Source: Cynocephalus volans (Eukaryota; Chordata; Mammalia; Dermoptera; Cynocephalidae). From it: a DNA stretch of 64,000 nucleotides. Numbering within the stretch: position 1 is the first letter of the stretch; each line of letters starts with the position of its first letter. The position numbers were made by a program, and so were the translations under genes. The notes under the pieces were generated by a model. The model ran no database searches and was not told where the DNA came from. It was given only the letters and a program-made list of their open reading frames with translations. The stretch is from contig NC_084462.1 of assembly GCF_027409185.1 (NCBI RefSeq), positions 158,087,490 to 158,151,489 of the forward strand, given 5' to 3'. This document shows positions 27,806-57,100 of this stretch, piece by piece.

Positions 27806-28261
27806 AATAAGTTAAATAAAATCTTTAATGTCCATAAGTCATGATTTTATGCTTTTTTGAAAATTATCTTTTAACAGTCCGTTTGTATAGTTAATCCCAA
27901 CCTCCTACCCTTGGCTGGCAATCCCGCTGTCATCATAGGTTAGTTATACCTTTTCTAGAATTTCCTATAGGTGGAATCTTACCTATGTATTCTTTTGTGT
28001 TTGGTTTCTTTCAGAATGTTTTTGAGATTCTTTCATCTTGTTGTAGGTATTAGTAATTTGTTCCTTTTCATTGCTGAGTAATATTCCATCATATTGGCAT
28101 GCATACAATTTGTTTATCCATTCACCATGATGGATGGCTTCAGGGTTGTTTCCGGCTTGGGGCTGTCATGAATAAAACGACTATGAATATTCAAGTGCAA
28201 GTCCTTATATGGACATGCTTTCATTTCTCTTGGGTAAATCACTATAAGTGGAATTTGCTTA

Positions 28262-28530
28262 CTGCACTCCAACCACTTTCTTTCAGACCCTCCCCTCCAT
28301 TTCCTCAGAGTTTTGTCTACCACCCCTGTCTAAACCAGATACTGCTTACAATCTTTTATCACACTTTTTCTCCATAACACTTAGCAGTTTGTAAAATGAT
28401 ATATATGTTCATGTGCTTGTTTACTGGAAAGTAGAAACCACAACTATGTGTTTGTTGCTGTTACTAGTAATGCTCAGTGCACTGCCTGGCACACAGAAAG
28501 CACTCAGTATTTATCGGTTGAATGATTAAA
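28262..28530 (+). repeat. L2 LINE 3' end
   Basis: Pattern of a T/C-rich stretch, CTTACAATCTTTTATCACAC, GTTTACTGGAAAG, GCACTGCCTGGCACACAGAA and AGCACTCAGTATTTATCGGT, ending TTGAATGATTAAAG, typical of L2. Confidence 0.75.
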
Positions 28531-28553
28531 GGTAGATGTATCTTTCTTAATAT

Positions 28554-28559
28554 TTTATT
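28554..28559 (-). terminator. SPTLC2: Candidate distal poly(A) signal of SPTLC2
   Basis: A canonical AATAAA on the - strand (AAGGC..TTAATAAAATA context on that strand), followed by A/T-rich sequence and then an L2 fossil. It is one of several candidates, chosen because repeat density rises sharply beyond it. Confidence 0.4.
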
Positions 28560-28962
28560 AAGGCAAAACAATATATTTGCATGGGATTATTCTTAGTTGT
28601 CTGAAACAGTCCCCGTTCATGCACTCTCAAAATTGATACAACTATCCCAACCCAGTATTTATAGCTTCACAGACATCCAATAAAACAAAAAATAAAAATC
28701 ATCATCTGGCAAAAAGGAGAGACAAGGTAAGGGAGAAAGAGTAGCATTTTGACACATTACTATAATTTTAAAATTTTTATTTACACATCGCCTTCTCTCA
28801 CTTTCTCAGATTTTATGAACATTACAACAATAGAAAGGGGTTATCACAGCACATTCCAGTTTACAGGTAACTTGGTCAGTGGGAAAACATGGGCCAACAA
28901 AACAAGACCTCAGCTCTCCTATAGCTGTAGCTCTGCTTGATCTCTTTCCCCGTCCTCCTTTC

Positions 28963-29042
28963 GGCAGCTGGCATGTCTGGGGATCAAACCCTTGACCTTT
29001 CTGTTACATCATGCTCTAAACAACTGAGTTCTGCCAGCTGTC
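28963..29042 (-). mobile_element. tRNA-Ile SINE monomer, diverged
   Basis: On the + strand: GCAGCTGGCATGTCTGGGGA, TCAAACCCTTGACCTTTCTG and CATGCTCTAAACAACTGAG. It lies in the putative SPTLC2 3' UTR, in sense orientation with the transcript. Confidence 0.78.
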
Positions 29043-29533
29043 TTTCCCCCTTCTCGTAATGTTAGCTACCTTTATACGGAGGGATCATCAAGACTGTGGG
29101 CACGCTGGCTGAACTGACAGGACGACTCCCAGTGTCCTTTGGAGAACGAGCAAGGATGCTTCTTATAATTCCAACCACTAGCTTAACATTACTGAGGTAA
29201 TAGACCTAATGTTAAGGGTAAAGACAAGTCATCATTTCACCCTGGTCAGTGATACGTTCCCCACTCTCTTGGAATGCCCAGGCCAAGCAACCACACTTCA
29301 CACAAGAAACCTGAAAATTGTGTTGGAAAAAGCAGACTCTGAGTTGGCCCAAGTCTCCGTGTGCATGGAAGGTTTCACTTACCCATGCAGATGGTGAGAC
29401 AGGACACTTAGAAAGCACAGATCTGCTCATCTGTACCTTTCATTCAACCTCCCCGCACTGCTCCAAAAGAACAGGGCTTTGGGATTGCTTCATTAAGAAT
29501 ACAGTAACTGCAGTTTAAGAGCCAATGCATGCT

Positions 29534-29626
29534 CTTTTTTAGGTAGCTGGCCGGTGTGGGGATCTAAATCCTTAACCCTAGTGTTGTAACATCATGCTCT
29601 AACCAACTGAGCTAACTGGCCAGCCC
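29534..29626 (-). mobile_element. tRNA-Ile SINE monomer
   Basis: GTAGCTGGCCGGTGTGGGGA ... CTCTAACCAACTGAGCTAAC ... GGCCAGCCC on the + strand, with a T run at its left end. Flanking GAGCCAATGCAT / GAGCCACTGCAT marks an imperfect target duplication. Confidence 0.85.
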
Positions 29627-32600
29627 TGAGCCACTGCATTCTTTAGGGTCAGTTTATTGTAATTCATCATTCCAGAAAGAATCACAGCTTAAGGACATTT
29701 ATCATGTGTACTATGTAGTAAACAAAACCTTGTCCACAGCTCCCCCCAAGTCACTCTCAGGGGTGGACTGCCAATGTGATACCTCTAGACTCAGAAAAAA
29801 CTAGAATAAACATTTTCATTAGGGTCTGAAACTAGCCCCTTTGGTTTCCTTCCTAGAAAATAATCTATAGCAAAAGGTGCTTGGAAAACAGAAGTCACTG
29901 GAAATGACAAAAGGAACAGCAGCATTTTCTTTGCAATTAAAGCAAAGGGATCATTGGCTAGTCCTGGCATTTCTTTTGTGTGATAAGGGAGGAAATCAGC
30001 CCTCTAATTTGGCCATCTGACTGGGCACATGGCAATTGTCTAGGAGCCTGAGCCCACATTTCATGTGGATAAAGCTGAGGAGAGCACGGACATGCTTTTC
30101 TCCATGTGGAAGTTATTTTGATTAACTGGCTTAATGGACTAAGATGCCCGCTAGGCACTGAGCCTCCACATTAAGCAGGTAGCAGCACATCTATAGGTTC
30201 TGGGGCTGGGGGTAAACAAAACAAAACAAAAAAACTATAGGTTCTTGGCTTAGTAGCCAAGAAGAAAACTTGATTTCCATACCTCCCTCCTTCACAACCC
30301 TTTAGGCCAAGCTGATCTTACCTGTGTGAAATGCTCAACAATTCTTGATCTCTGTGAACATAGACAGAAGGAAAACTCCTACTCTTCCTTGTTTTTTAAT
30401 GACATGGTTATATCAACCAGAGATTAAAACCCATTTTGGTTTACCTAGACAACTAGGAGAGGAAAGACACCCTGGCAATTAGGTCATAGCAATTCTTTAT
30501 ACAAGAGAACAACTGTACTTAACTTTCTCTAGGTAGTTTTACCACAACCATCCAAATTCCTACAATTACCCAGATTCTTTCTTCACTGCCTGTGGCATGA
30601 CCAGCAGTTCTGCACTGTTGCCCAATCCAGTATCACCGGGGATCAGAGAGCCTCATCAATTTGGAAAGGGGGAAAAACAGGATGAGTGTACAAGGAGAAC
30701 CAGGGTGTCTCATCTGCTGATCCTCATAGCCCAGCTCCACCATATATTTCTGTTTTCTCTGGACTTGGAATTCTAAAACTCAAGAACTAGAAGCTACAGA
30801 AAAAAGGAAAGGCCAAATAAAGGAGGGAGGGATTACAGAGACAAATCACTGGAAGAATGTTCAACTCCTTGGCCTCTGAAAGGGCATGAGGCTAACATAG
30901 AACCCTTACTAGTTGTATAGGATGTTTCTGTTCACTTTATGTGACTACATGAGGAAGAAGCTTATTCTGACCGTATGAAATCCTCACCCTATCATTAGAG
31001 TTTAAGATAATGACTAAAGGACTAAGATGGCTGTGTTCTTCAAACAACTAAGCAGTACTTTGGGGTTCTGGAGACTGGAATCTTTTTTTTAAAGGGAAAA
31101 AATTTTAATTCAAAGAAAAGCAAAATGTTTTTAAAAAGTGCTCCGAAGTCCTTGCCCTGGCTAAGTTAAAGCACTTAAAATAAAGACAGGAGGAGAAACT
31201 GCCACTACCACTTGATCCACTGTGTGATTTTGATGTCCCCTGCCTATAAATTCCCTGGTTCCTGATGTGATCTGCTGAAAGAGGTCTTATAAACCTGAAA
31301 TGGATAAAGGCAATGCTAAAGGAGAATGAGAAAAAAGTGATAAGCTCCCTCTACTGACTCAGACTATCAGCTTTGGTAGTAATGGTTAACTGACACCTGT
31401 TGAATCCCATCAGATTCTTGAAATCAGGCCATGTTCAATTGTGTACTAACCAATGTGTATGTCCCAGATTTCTACTCATTCTCAATGACCGTATTTATAC
31501 ACACTTGTATTTGCTCAAGTACTTGGATAAATAATGATACTTATGATATGACTGGACCCTAGATTTATATTCCAGTTTCAAGAGAGATAACCAGCCATGT
31601 ATAATGTATACATAACATTTTGTCCTCTAGAAAACACAGAGGTCCTGGATAGATCACAAGAGTTTTGTCTCTTCAGAATAAACTTGTAACTTAATTAGAT
31701 TTATCCTGAAATAACTTTGCACTAACAAAGTGATATATATATTTTTTAATGCCCATACTGACATTTTAATTTTCTGTGACTTCATGCAAGCCAAAATAAA
31801 ACTAGCAGGTTCGTTGCTTAAAGTTTGTGAATTTTGCAAACCCTACCTCTACACCATTAAATAGAACTGCAGTGCAAAAGCTTTCTGGCATTCCAGTGGG
31901 AATCTATGGTGGGAAACTAGATGTGTAGAAAAAGTTAGCAACGTATTTGATTTTATAGGACTAGTTATTAAGTTACCACAGTCTCTCTTTTACTTTAACT
32001 TGTACATGCTAAATATAGTCCCTGCATCTCTCGAGTCTTTTATTCACCCTTTTCTGTTCTTTAAAAAAGTAAAATAAAACGTTAAAATATCTCAAGGGCT
32101 TAAAGCTCTCAGACACTGACAGTGACCAAAAATAACTTATACTCAAGACATTAAAAAAAAAAAACCCAGACAATAATAATTGCTTACATCCTCCACTACA
32201 TGTATATGCATAAACACACCAAAGCTGATGACAAGAAGTCCAGGATGATTTGCATTGAGAATCTTTACCATAAGAGGAGCAATTTCAAAAATAGAGATGT
32301 GAAAACCACTTTCACATATTGTTTTTCCACTCTGTTCCCAAACCTTCCTGTAGAATACTTGATGACTACTAAAAACAACCCAATCTTGGGTAGGTATAAT
32401 GCAGCCAAAAGTTCACTTCACTTAAAGCTTTGATCAACAGAGGAAAAAAAAAAAAAAAAAGAACTTTAAACTGGTGGTTTTCAGATTTGCTCTTTGGTCA
32501 AGCAATATAAACCTCTCTGAAAGAAGTCCCTTTACCTGGTTATAGTATGAAAAGAGAGTCAAAATAGGGGATCCCAGGTTAGGAAAGAAACTTGTGTTCA

Positions 32601-33851
32601 GAACTCAGAAAAAATAAAAACATGTAATGGAAAGAAAGGAAGACCGTAGCCCCAGATGTGAGGTTTAAATTGTCTTAGGACTTCAAGAATAAAAGAGAAC
32701 TAGTATTTAGAAGAATAATATTTAAGTGGGTCAGCTTCTAAAAGGGCTAAGTTAATTACTTTAGTCCTTAAATAAAAACATGATAAATGATTTCTGAGCA
32801 GAGGATTTACCAACATTTTCTTTTATCAGTGTAAATCCTAATCTGGACCCAGACCCACCCAAAGGCTGCCATAATTTTGAAAAGTAGAAAGCCGTGAGAG
32901 ACCGAAGCCACAGACCCTGCACAAGTACTAATCAATTCTTTCCACACTGCTCCTGCCCCTCACCCCACCAAGAGTGCACATCCCTCTACAGAGCAGCTTT
33001 GTACACAGAGCAGTGAGACGTGAAAGTCATCTTCCCCACAGAGGTCTGACCAGGGTGGGATGTGGGTGCTTTTAAATAAAATACTAAGTGCTTTAAATAA
33101 GGGGTGGGAGGTGTTAAGGTTGGAGCTTAGGAAAAACTTAGAATTTGGACATATCCTCAGACTATGACCATTATGAAGAAATATCTGATGATGATGGAAG
33201 AAATCATCTGGTGACCAGAACAAAAGAGAGTAAGATCAAACCTTAGGAGGGCCCTGGCCACAGGGATTTATACAATGAGCCTTTCAGCAATTTTATTGTT
33301 TACTGTTTTTCTTAAAGGACTAAACTTAAGACTAAAGGGAGAATACTTGGTTGATTACTTGACTGGTTAAATAAGGATTCCAAGGTTGGCAACCTCTCAA
33401 ACCTGGACGGGAAGTAAATGGAAGGCACTGGCTCCCTAGGGAGGAGGGCCAGGTGAGGCTCAAGGCTGCAGAGCCAGGGCCAGCAGTAGCTCTTGACAGG
33501 CCCAAGTCTGCACGGTGGCTGGAGAGGGGAAGGGCCTGTGTGGTTAGCCAAAAAAAGGCTAGGGTCAGCGTGATTTCACAAGTAGAATAGTTATAAAATA
33601 ATGTTTTTTAATGGACAAAAATGAAAAGTGAGTCACCTCTTTTTTAAAGGTGAGATTTAGCAAAGGAAGAATGTGAAGCAGTTTTTGCTATTTACAAAAT
33701 GACATTTAGACTGGAGGTGGCCACCTTCAGTAGTTGCAGAACTGTCTTTCACATGAGATGGCCACAGAAGTGTGGTTCCTGGAACTGGCTCAGAAAAGCC
33801 ACATACTGTCCTGGGTGAGGGAGAGTTCCTCTAAGGGAGCACCAAAAAGGC

Positions 33852-50734
<16,883 letters not shown>

Positions 50735-50785
50735 CAATAATTAACCACATTGTATATCGACAAAATAAAATTAAAAAAAAAAAAA
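50735..50785 (+). mobile_element. 51-bp ultra-truncated L1 insertion
   Basis: TTGTATATCGACAAAATAAA is the same 3' terminus as the full-length L1 at 40116 (on its - strand), followed by an A run. The direct repeat AAAAGATCAGC encloses it (50724-50734 and 50786-50796). Confidence 0.85.
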
Positions 50786-51952
50786 AAAAGATCAGCTTGC
50801 AGAGGTCTAAGAAGTGTTTTACGGTCTTCTCAACTATGAGTACTCATGAATAAGAACAGGTTGCAGTAATTTTCTCACATATATTAGAAAGTCAGCAAAT
50901 TAAAAAATCCCAACATGATACAGTTTATATGACAATCAGCCAATCAGACATACAGATGGCTAACAAATATCCTTAGAATTAGAACACTAACATATCCGTT
51001 TTTTCTGGGAAGCAACTTTAGACAAGTCAGCCATAAATAACCCCAAATTAATACTCCTTATGTTTTTAATTTTAAGTTGATTAGAGAAAGACACTCAAGT
51101 TTGGATGAGCCTAATTATTGGGAACACTGAAGAACATCATTTAAGTTATGTCATATATCTTACAAAAAATAAAGCAGACATTAAAGTATGTTGAGAACTG
51201 ATGACCAAGTACCCTAATTTCCCCCTAGAAATATCAATACATGCTTAGTCTACATTTAGAAGAAAAGACTTCCATTTCCAGCCATGATGGAGTACCACGG
51301 ACCAGATTTACCTTCCTGCTATAAACAATAGAAAACCGAACAAAGTATACAAAACAATGTTTTCCAGTCATTAGACCACAGGCAGTGCAGGACTGAGTTG
51401 CCTGAGAGAAGGGAAACAAAGGATGAAACTTCGACTGCTCTCACACTGTTTGGAGGCAGGCTCCAGGCACAGGGATGAGGGACCTGGTCTTGTCAGTTGA
51501 GGACCATTGAGATTGGAGTTGAGAGTTGTTGGATGAGATTGGAGTTGGGGAGACGAAGATGGTTAGAATTTATTGGGCAATGTACAGGACAGAGAGCTTT
51601 AGATATCTGCAGAGGGATCCCTTTGAGCCTTGGGAAGAGTACAGATCTGCCTATGCATGAGAAGAAACTATCCAGGCTGGGGAAATACCCACCAGAAAGA
51701 AAGCCGTAGACTGAACACTTCCTGGCACTCACAAGAATTGGGAATCATTTGTATTCTGACCCACCAAAATGGAAAGACATAATACATGGGGCATCTAATA
51801 GAGTCCCTCAGATGGTATCACCTTAAAATTAGCCCTAGATTAAAAATTGGTTGTGACCCACTCTAACAAACCTTAAAAGCAAGTCTTTAAAAGATCTACT
51901 TGATTCTAAGAATAAAGTCCAACATTTCTTAAACGAACACAACAAAATATGA

Positions 51953-52131
51953 GGGTACTTCAGAAAGTTCACAAAAAAATAGAATTAAAAGATAATACAA
52001 ATCAGGCTGGCCGGTTAGTTCATTTGGTCAGAGCAAGATGCCAACAACACCAAGGTCCAGGGTTCAATCCCGGTACTGGCCAACCATCAAAAAAAGATAA
52101 TACAAATCTTTCCATGAACTTTCTGAAGAAC
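51953..52131. mobile_element. Mariner-like MITE, copy 1, split by a SINE
   Basis: Left arm GGGTACTTCAGAAAGTTC (51953-51970) is the near inverse of the right arm GAACTTTCTGAAG (52116-52128). Without the 88-bp SINE and one target copy, the element is about 75 bp. The interior matches copy 2 at 53279 (AGAATTAAAA..TAAT.. AAATCTTTCCATGAA). The family is unassigned. Confidence 0.75.
52004..52091 (+). mobile_element. tRNA-Ile SINE monomer inside the MITE
   Basis: AGGCTGGCCGGTTAGTTCAT, GGGTTCAATCCCGGTACTGG and CCAACCATCAAAA. A perfect 17-bp duplication AAAAGATAATACAAATC lies at 51987-52003 and 52092-52108. Confidence 0.93.
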
Positions 52132-53278
52132 TTTCATATAGCACCCAACAGTGTAAAATCACAACATCCAACATATAATAAAAAAATTACAGGCATTCAA
52201 AGAAACAAACAAACAAAAAATGACTTACAACCAGGTGAAAAGTCAATCAACAGAAACAGGCCAGAAATGACAGAGTATGAGCAGACAAGGATGTTAAAAT
52301 GCTATTATAAATATGCTCTATATGTCCAAAAAGGTAGGGAAAACATGAGGAGGAGAGAAAGCAAATATATAAAAAGGAACAAACAATTTACACCTGCAAC
52401 AATGCTGATGAATCTCAAAAGAATTATGTTAAATGAAATAAACCAGAAACAAAAGACTATATACTGTATAAATTCATTTATATGAAATTCTATAAAGATA
52501 TCATTGTAATGACAAAAAACAGACCAGTGGCTGCCAGGGAGTGAGAAGGGGACTGACAGCAAAGGAGCATGAGGGGACTTTCTGGGATGATAAAAATATT
52601 CTATGCCTTGATTGTGGCATGGTTATAAGACTGTATACATTTGTCAAAACTCACTGAATTATATACTTAAAATTGGTGAATTTAATTGTATGTAAATGAT
52701 ATCTCATTAAAACCGACTTTAAAAATTGAGTGACACATTTGCATATTATTGTACACTAATTTTTTCCTGTATCCACTTTAACATTCTGCAACTCAACACA
52801 TTTTTCTTATAACAAACCTACTAGCCCTCATCACCAACTGGCTTCTGTTAAAACATTTTTTTTCATTCCAAGAAAATCAAGAAAAATTTTAATGGAAAAG
52901 AATATATGTTAGGAGATTTAGACCTTAACTTTTCCACTGATTGCTTTTTTTACATAACTTTTCTTTAACAGAAGGAGGTGGAAATCTCAGTTCCACTAGT
53001 CACTGTCATCTGTTCTTTGACAAGAAGATTCCCTAAAGGAAATATAAGTATATGTAAAATAACACTCATACACACAACCTGAAAATACTGGGAACAGGTA
53101 CTTAAACCCCCCAATTTATATATCCTTATTATTGCTGAGTAGTTTCCATAGTAAGGATATACTACAATTTTGTTAATTCATTTAGGTGTTGGTGGACATC
53201 AGAGTTGAGATCATCAGCCTTCATTTTGGCAGCTATAAAGTTCAAAATAAAAAGAATTCTCTCCTAAATATATACAAT

Positions 53279-53354
53279 GGTACTTCAAAAAATTTGTGGA
53301 AAAAACAGAATTAAAAAATAATGTAAATCTTTCCATGAATTTTTTGAAGACCCC
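53279..53354. mobile_element. Mariner-like MITE, copy 2, intact
   Basis: 76 bp. Left arm GGTACTTCAAAAAATTTGTG and right arm CATGAATTTTTTGAAGACCC are near-perfect inverted repeats around an A-rich core. No coding capacity. Same orientation as copy 1, 1.2 kb away. Confidence 0.78.
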
Positions 53355-53394
53355 GTGTATATTTAAGCATCCCAGTTATACCCAAATAAGGGAA

Positions 53395-53580
53395 GAGCTA
53401 CTACAATTAGCAATTAACCGCTCAGTTTCATTTGATCCTAACTGCTTTAGGTGCGTGGTAAAAGAATGTATTATTTACACTTTACACATAAAGAAACAGG
53501 CCAAGAGATATTAAATTACTTCCTCTAAAGCCTTTCATTCAGCAGGAGGCAGATCAAGGTCTTCTGACTCCCGTCCAGTG
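53395..53580 (+). repeat. MIR-like SINE fragment
   Basis: TCCTAACTGCTTTAGGTGCG, ATTATTTACACTTTACACAT and AAGAAACAGGCCAAGAGATA, then a GGCAGATCAAGG-type end, resemble a diverged MIR core. Confidence 0.55.
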
Positions 53581-54002
53581 TTTTCCTATACCACACCAAG
53601 AAATTTCTATTTTTCAAATTTTAAAGCTTAACCCTTTATTGGGCAACAATATGCATGCCTTATTTTTTAACCAGCACTGATGGGCAAATCCATGGGGTAC
53701 GGGTGAGTGGGTAAAAGAACCTAAGTGGACGCAGGGCAAGCATGAGACAAGTGAAAAGCAGTTCTCCCAATAAGCCGATCTTAAATAGAAAAGCTGTCAT
53801 CACCACTCATGAGTAGAGGAATAACGACTGGGTGGAAGAGTCAAGACCAGTGCTAGAGAAGGAAGTCAACTAATTTCTGGTGGGAACAGTAAAAATGGCA
53901 GAGTTAATCACAGAAATGAAGTGATCTATTTATCCTTTAAAATTACTAGGTTGAGCCATGAAACTGCCAATGTTTTACTATTTTTGACCTAAAAAAAAAG
54001 CA

Positions 54003-54181
54003 TTTTTTTTTTTTTTTTTTTTTAAAAGATGACCAGTAAGGGGATCTTAACCCTTGATTTGGTGTTGTCGGCACCATGCTCTCCAAAGTGAGCCAACCGG
54101 CCATCCCTACACAGGGATCCAAACCTGCGGCCTTGGTATTATTGGCACCACACTCTTCCAAGTGAGCCACAGGCTGGCCCT
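54003..54181 (-). mobile_element. Dimeric tRNA-Ile SINE (CYN-II-like)
   Basis: A T(20) run, AAAAGATGACCAGTAAGGGG, GGCCATCCCTACACAGGGAT and GTGAGCCACAGGCTGGCCC on the + strand, i.e. a complete inverted dimer. The flanks repeat CTAAAAAAAGCA-type sequence. Confidence 0.9.
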
Positions 54182-57100
54182 AAAAAAAGCAATTTCTTAT
54201 GGTTCAATCTAATAATTTCAAAGAGACTAGTAGAAAAATAAGGCAGTTAGATAAATGTAGACAAATGGGTAAGCTATGGCTTTTACACATGTTGGAAAGT
54301 AGTTATCCCTCACTCTTGAAGTGACATTGAATTTTAACAGATAACACAGCTACCCATTTAAAACTAAATATCATAAAATACAAGTTAATATTAATGCAAG
54401 AACACCAATCACTATTTAAATCCAATCTACTAGCTCAGTTCTAAGGAATTTTCTTACCACAGAGTTTCAACAAGTGATCTGGTCTAACATAGACTTAACA
54501 AAGAAAGTTTAGAATTGTTAAGAAAACACTAACTCTTAAAAGGTTTTCATCCTTGCCTCAGAAAGAACACAGACAGTAATATAAGAGGCCAGAATTCTCT
54601 ACATTTCAACATAAATCTATGATAAAAAGCATAAAAGCAATTTGGAGAAAAAAATCTGTATTGATTCTCTTGAACTTGACAAACTTCACTGTGTGGCTAA
54701 ACTTTTAGACTTCTTCAACATGGTTTGTTAGAATAAAACCGTTTTTAGAACCTATACTATAAAAGATCTACAGCTTGGCATGGAAGAGAGAGAGAAAAGT
54801 AAACATGTGTATAGTTCATTTCTCAGAAAATGTAGTAGATAATTTTAATAGGTCATTTTTAGTCCTCAACTTCTTTGCAATAAATTTTATGCTCAAGAAG
54901 GAAGGAACAAACATGAATGATAAATAGGTCATGATGGCATCATTCGATTTAGTTCTTTTAAGGAACTAGACAGCCTAAAAAGAGTAGAGGGTACGGAGGA
55001 AAGAAGCATCACAATTATCTACTTCCTGAGAACCACTAGATATTGATAACCTTAAATCGCTTTCACAAAACAGAACTAGATTTAGATAATTATCTTTATT
55101 AATCACTGCCAAATAGATTTTGAAGTTGTACTAATTGCATTCCAGCCATTTTAAAGAGGAATATTTTTATCAAGTCTTAATACAGATTTCTCAGTATTCT
55201 CAGCCATGTAATCTTAAATTTGGAAGGAACTACTGTATTATCACTCAAGCTTCATAAGCCCTCCTAGATAGGTATCATTCAGAGCAGATAATGTTCTATG
55301 AGCTACAAGTTTTCTGGAGTTTCGGGACTGTAAAAACAAAACAAAGCAAAACCAAAAAAATGGGATAAGACCTATGTACAAAAGAAGGTAAATAAACACA
55401 ATACATATCTTGTCTTAAATGTCACTAATGCTAATTACTCAGAATTATGCTTCAAAGAACCTGCTTAAATAGCAATATAATTTGCAATTTAGTTGATGAA
55501 CTCATGTATAACTTACGCCATAATCAACAAAATGTGTTTCAGTCTGCAGCTTCAAAAATAATATTTCCAGTATTAACTGAAATCTTTCAAAATAAAAGAC
55601 ACAAATATAAAGAATGTTCAGTCAGAGCTGATCCCCTAACTCACAGTATACTGCTACTCCTTAGACTTTTACTTTCCAATTAATTATAGTGAGCTAGAAG
55701 AATTTTAAATTGAAGAACTTCCCTGCTCCCCCTTTTCTTTTTAAACACCATAATTTTAAAGCAGATAAGAATACCTAAGGGTTTTCTCAGTTTAGGGTCC
55801 CTCAAATAGAACAGAGAGCTCCAACAATGGTTTCAGTTAGTTTTCAGCATTAACTAGGAACTAAGAAATATAAAGCAGGATAAAATATGGAAAAAACTAC
55901 CCATCACCTAATTTAATTCTAATTTATACTATCAAAAACATTACATTGTAGATATCTCATATACCTCTTTAATTTAACATTTTATACCTAAGAATTGAAC
56001 TTAACTGTCACTTACTTTAATCATCTGTTCCAAAGTTCTTATTTTTGCTTATTTGAAAGTTTACTTTTTCTAATATTTTACTTTGGTTGGATTATACTAC
56101 AGAGAGAAAAGGAACACATTTCATTCCTGTAGTTTTTCTCTTCAAAAGCATTTTTTAAAATGTCTTTTCCAGGACATTTTAAACCAGAACATGATAAAAT
56201 ATGCTCTCCACTGATAAATAAACTTAGATACCCTCAGTATTTACTCTGACTATGTTAAGAATGTGTCTCCACTGAAATCTAAAACTGGAGCTTAAAGCTG
56301 AAAGACCTCTTACACAAGTGTTTATAACATCAGATAAGTCAAAGCACAAGCAAACTGTTTTCAAAGGCAATTCCAATAGTAATTATGGAAGCACTTAGTA
56401 CTACTCCCTTTAAGGCAAGGAAAGTATGTAAAATAGCAAGCACAGTGCCAGGCTCAATAAATATTTGTTCCCTTCTCTTTTTCTAGTAAAGCAATTTCTA
56501 ATCGGGGGAAATCATTATTTTGCTTCGTTTATTATATCTCTAAAACTACCAAGCAACTACAAACCTACCTTACCTCTTGATAAGACACTACTTTATAGTC
56601 CACCATAAGCGAATGGAAGGATATACTGTTTTACATTAATTTAAATTAGCATTCTCTTGCATTAGCTAACTCCAACGTTAGGACAACAGTTCAATCTCTT
56701 CTCAGCTGGAAGTATCTTGGGCTTATGTGAAGGAGAAGGCAGATGTAACTTACCTGTTGCAATTACACCAGTTTCAAGAACTGCAAATAGTTTATACAGT
56801 AGGAAAGTCTCAGATGCAATCAAGACAACACTTTTAAAAGAGACAAGCAAACCTGGGCTAAGAAAAATTCAAATTCCTTTCATGCACAACGCTTAAGCAC
56901 AGGATCTTTCATATATCATACTAGAATCTTCTGAGAGGAAGAACAGACTTAATAGGTTTTTCCACCTCTCCATATTAGAAACAAGGCATATTTAAGAGTT
57001 ATTTCGCAGCTGAGAAACTAAGCTGATGCCCAGAGAGGTTAAGCAACTTAAAGTAGGGGAACCAGGATTTGAACCCACCCTTAACCATGACTCAAGTGAT

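Larger units (their letters stand above)
26965..28260 (-). mobile_element. Old L1 3' end (L1M-like), split by two SINEs
   Basis: On the + strand: GTTGAGGTATAATTTACACA, ACCACCACCACAAGCATGAC, then after the SINEs GTGTTTGGTTTCTTTCAGAA, TTGCTGAGTAATATTCCATC and TTTATCCATTCACCATGATG. This is the antisense of the L1 ORF2 3' end and 3' UTR. It is heavily mutated and non-coding. Confidence 0.8.
28550..33851 (-). other. SPTLC2: Probable SPTLC2 3' UTR
   Basis: From the SPTLC2 stop at 33852 the sequence runs about 5.3 kb with few repeats (two SINEs near the distal end) to a - strand AATAAA at 28554-28559. Other - strand AATAAA matches at 33292-33297, 32039-32044, 29653-29658 and 28776-28781 could give shorter isoforms. 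I recall the human SPTLC2 transcript as having a long 3' UTR, but the distal boundary is inferred. Confidence 0.5.
51250..52730 (+). mobile_element. HAL1/L1-class fossil, hosting a MITE and a SINE
   Basis: It opens with CCATGATGGAGTACCACGGA and ACAATGTTTTCCAGTCATTA. After the nested insertions it continues CAACCAGGTGAAAAGTCAAT, GCTATTATAAATATGCTCTA and AAGGTAGGGAAAACATGAGG, which resemble HAL1 (ORF1-only L1). From about 52385 the pattern is an old L1 3' end (TTAAATGAAATAAACCAGAA, GACTGTATACATTTGTC). The two parts may be one element or two adjacent ones. Confidence 0.6.
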
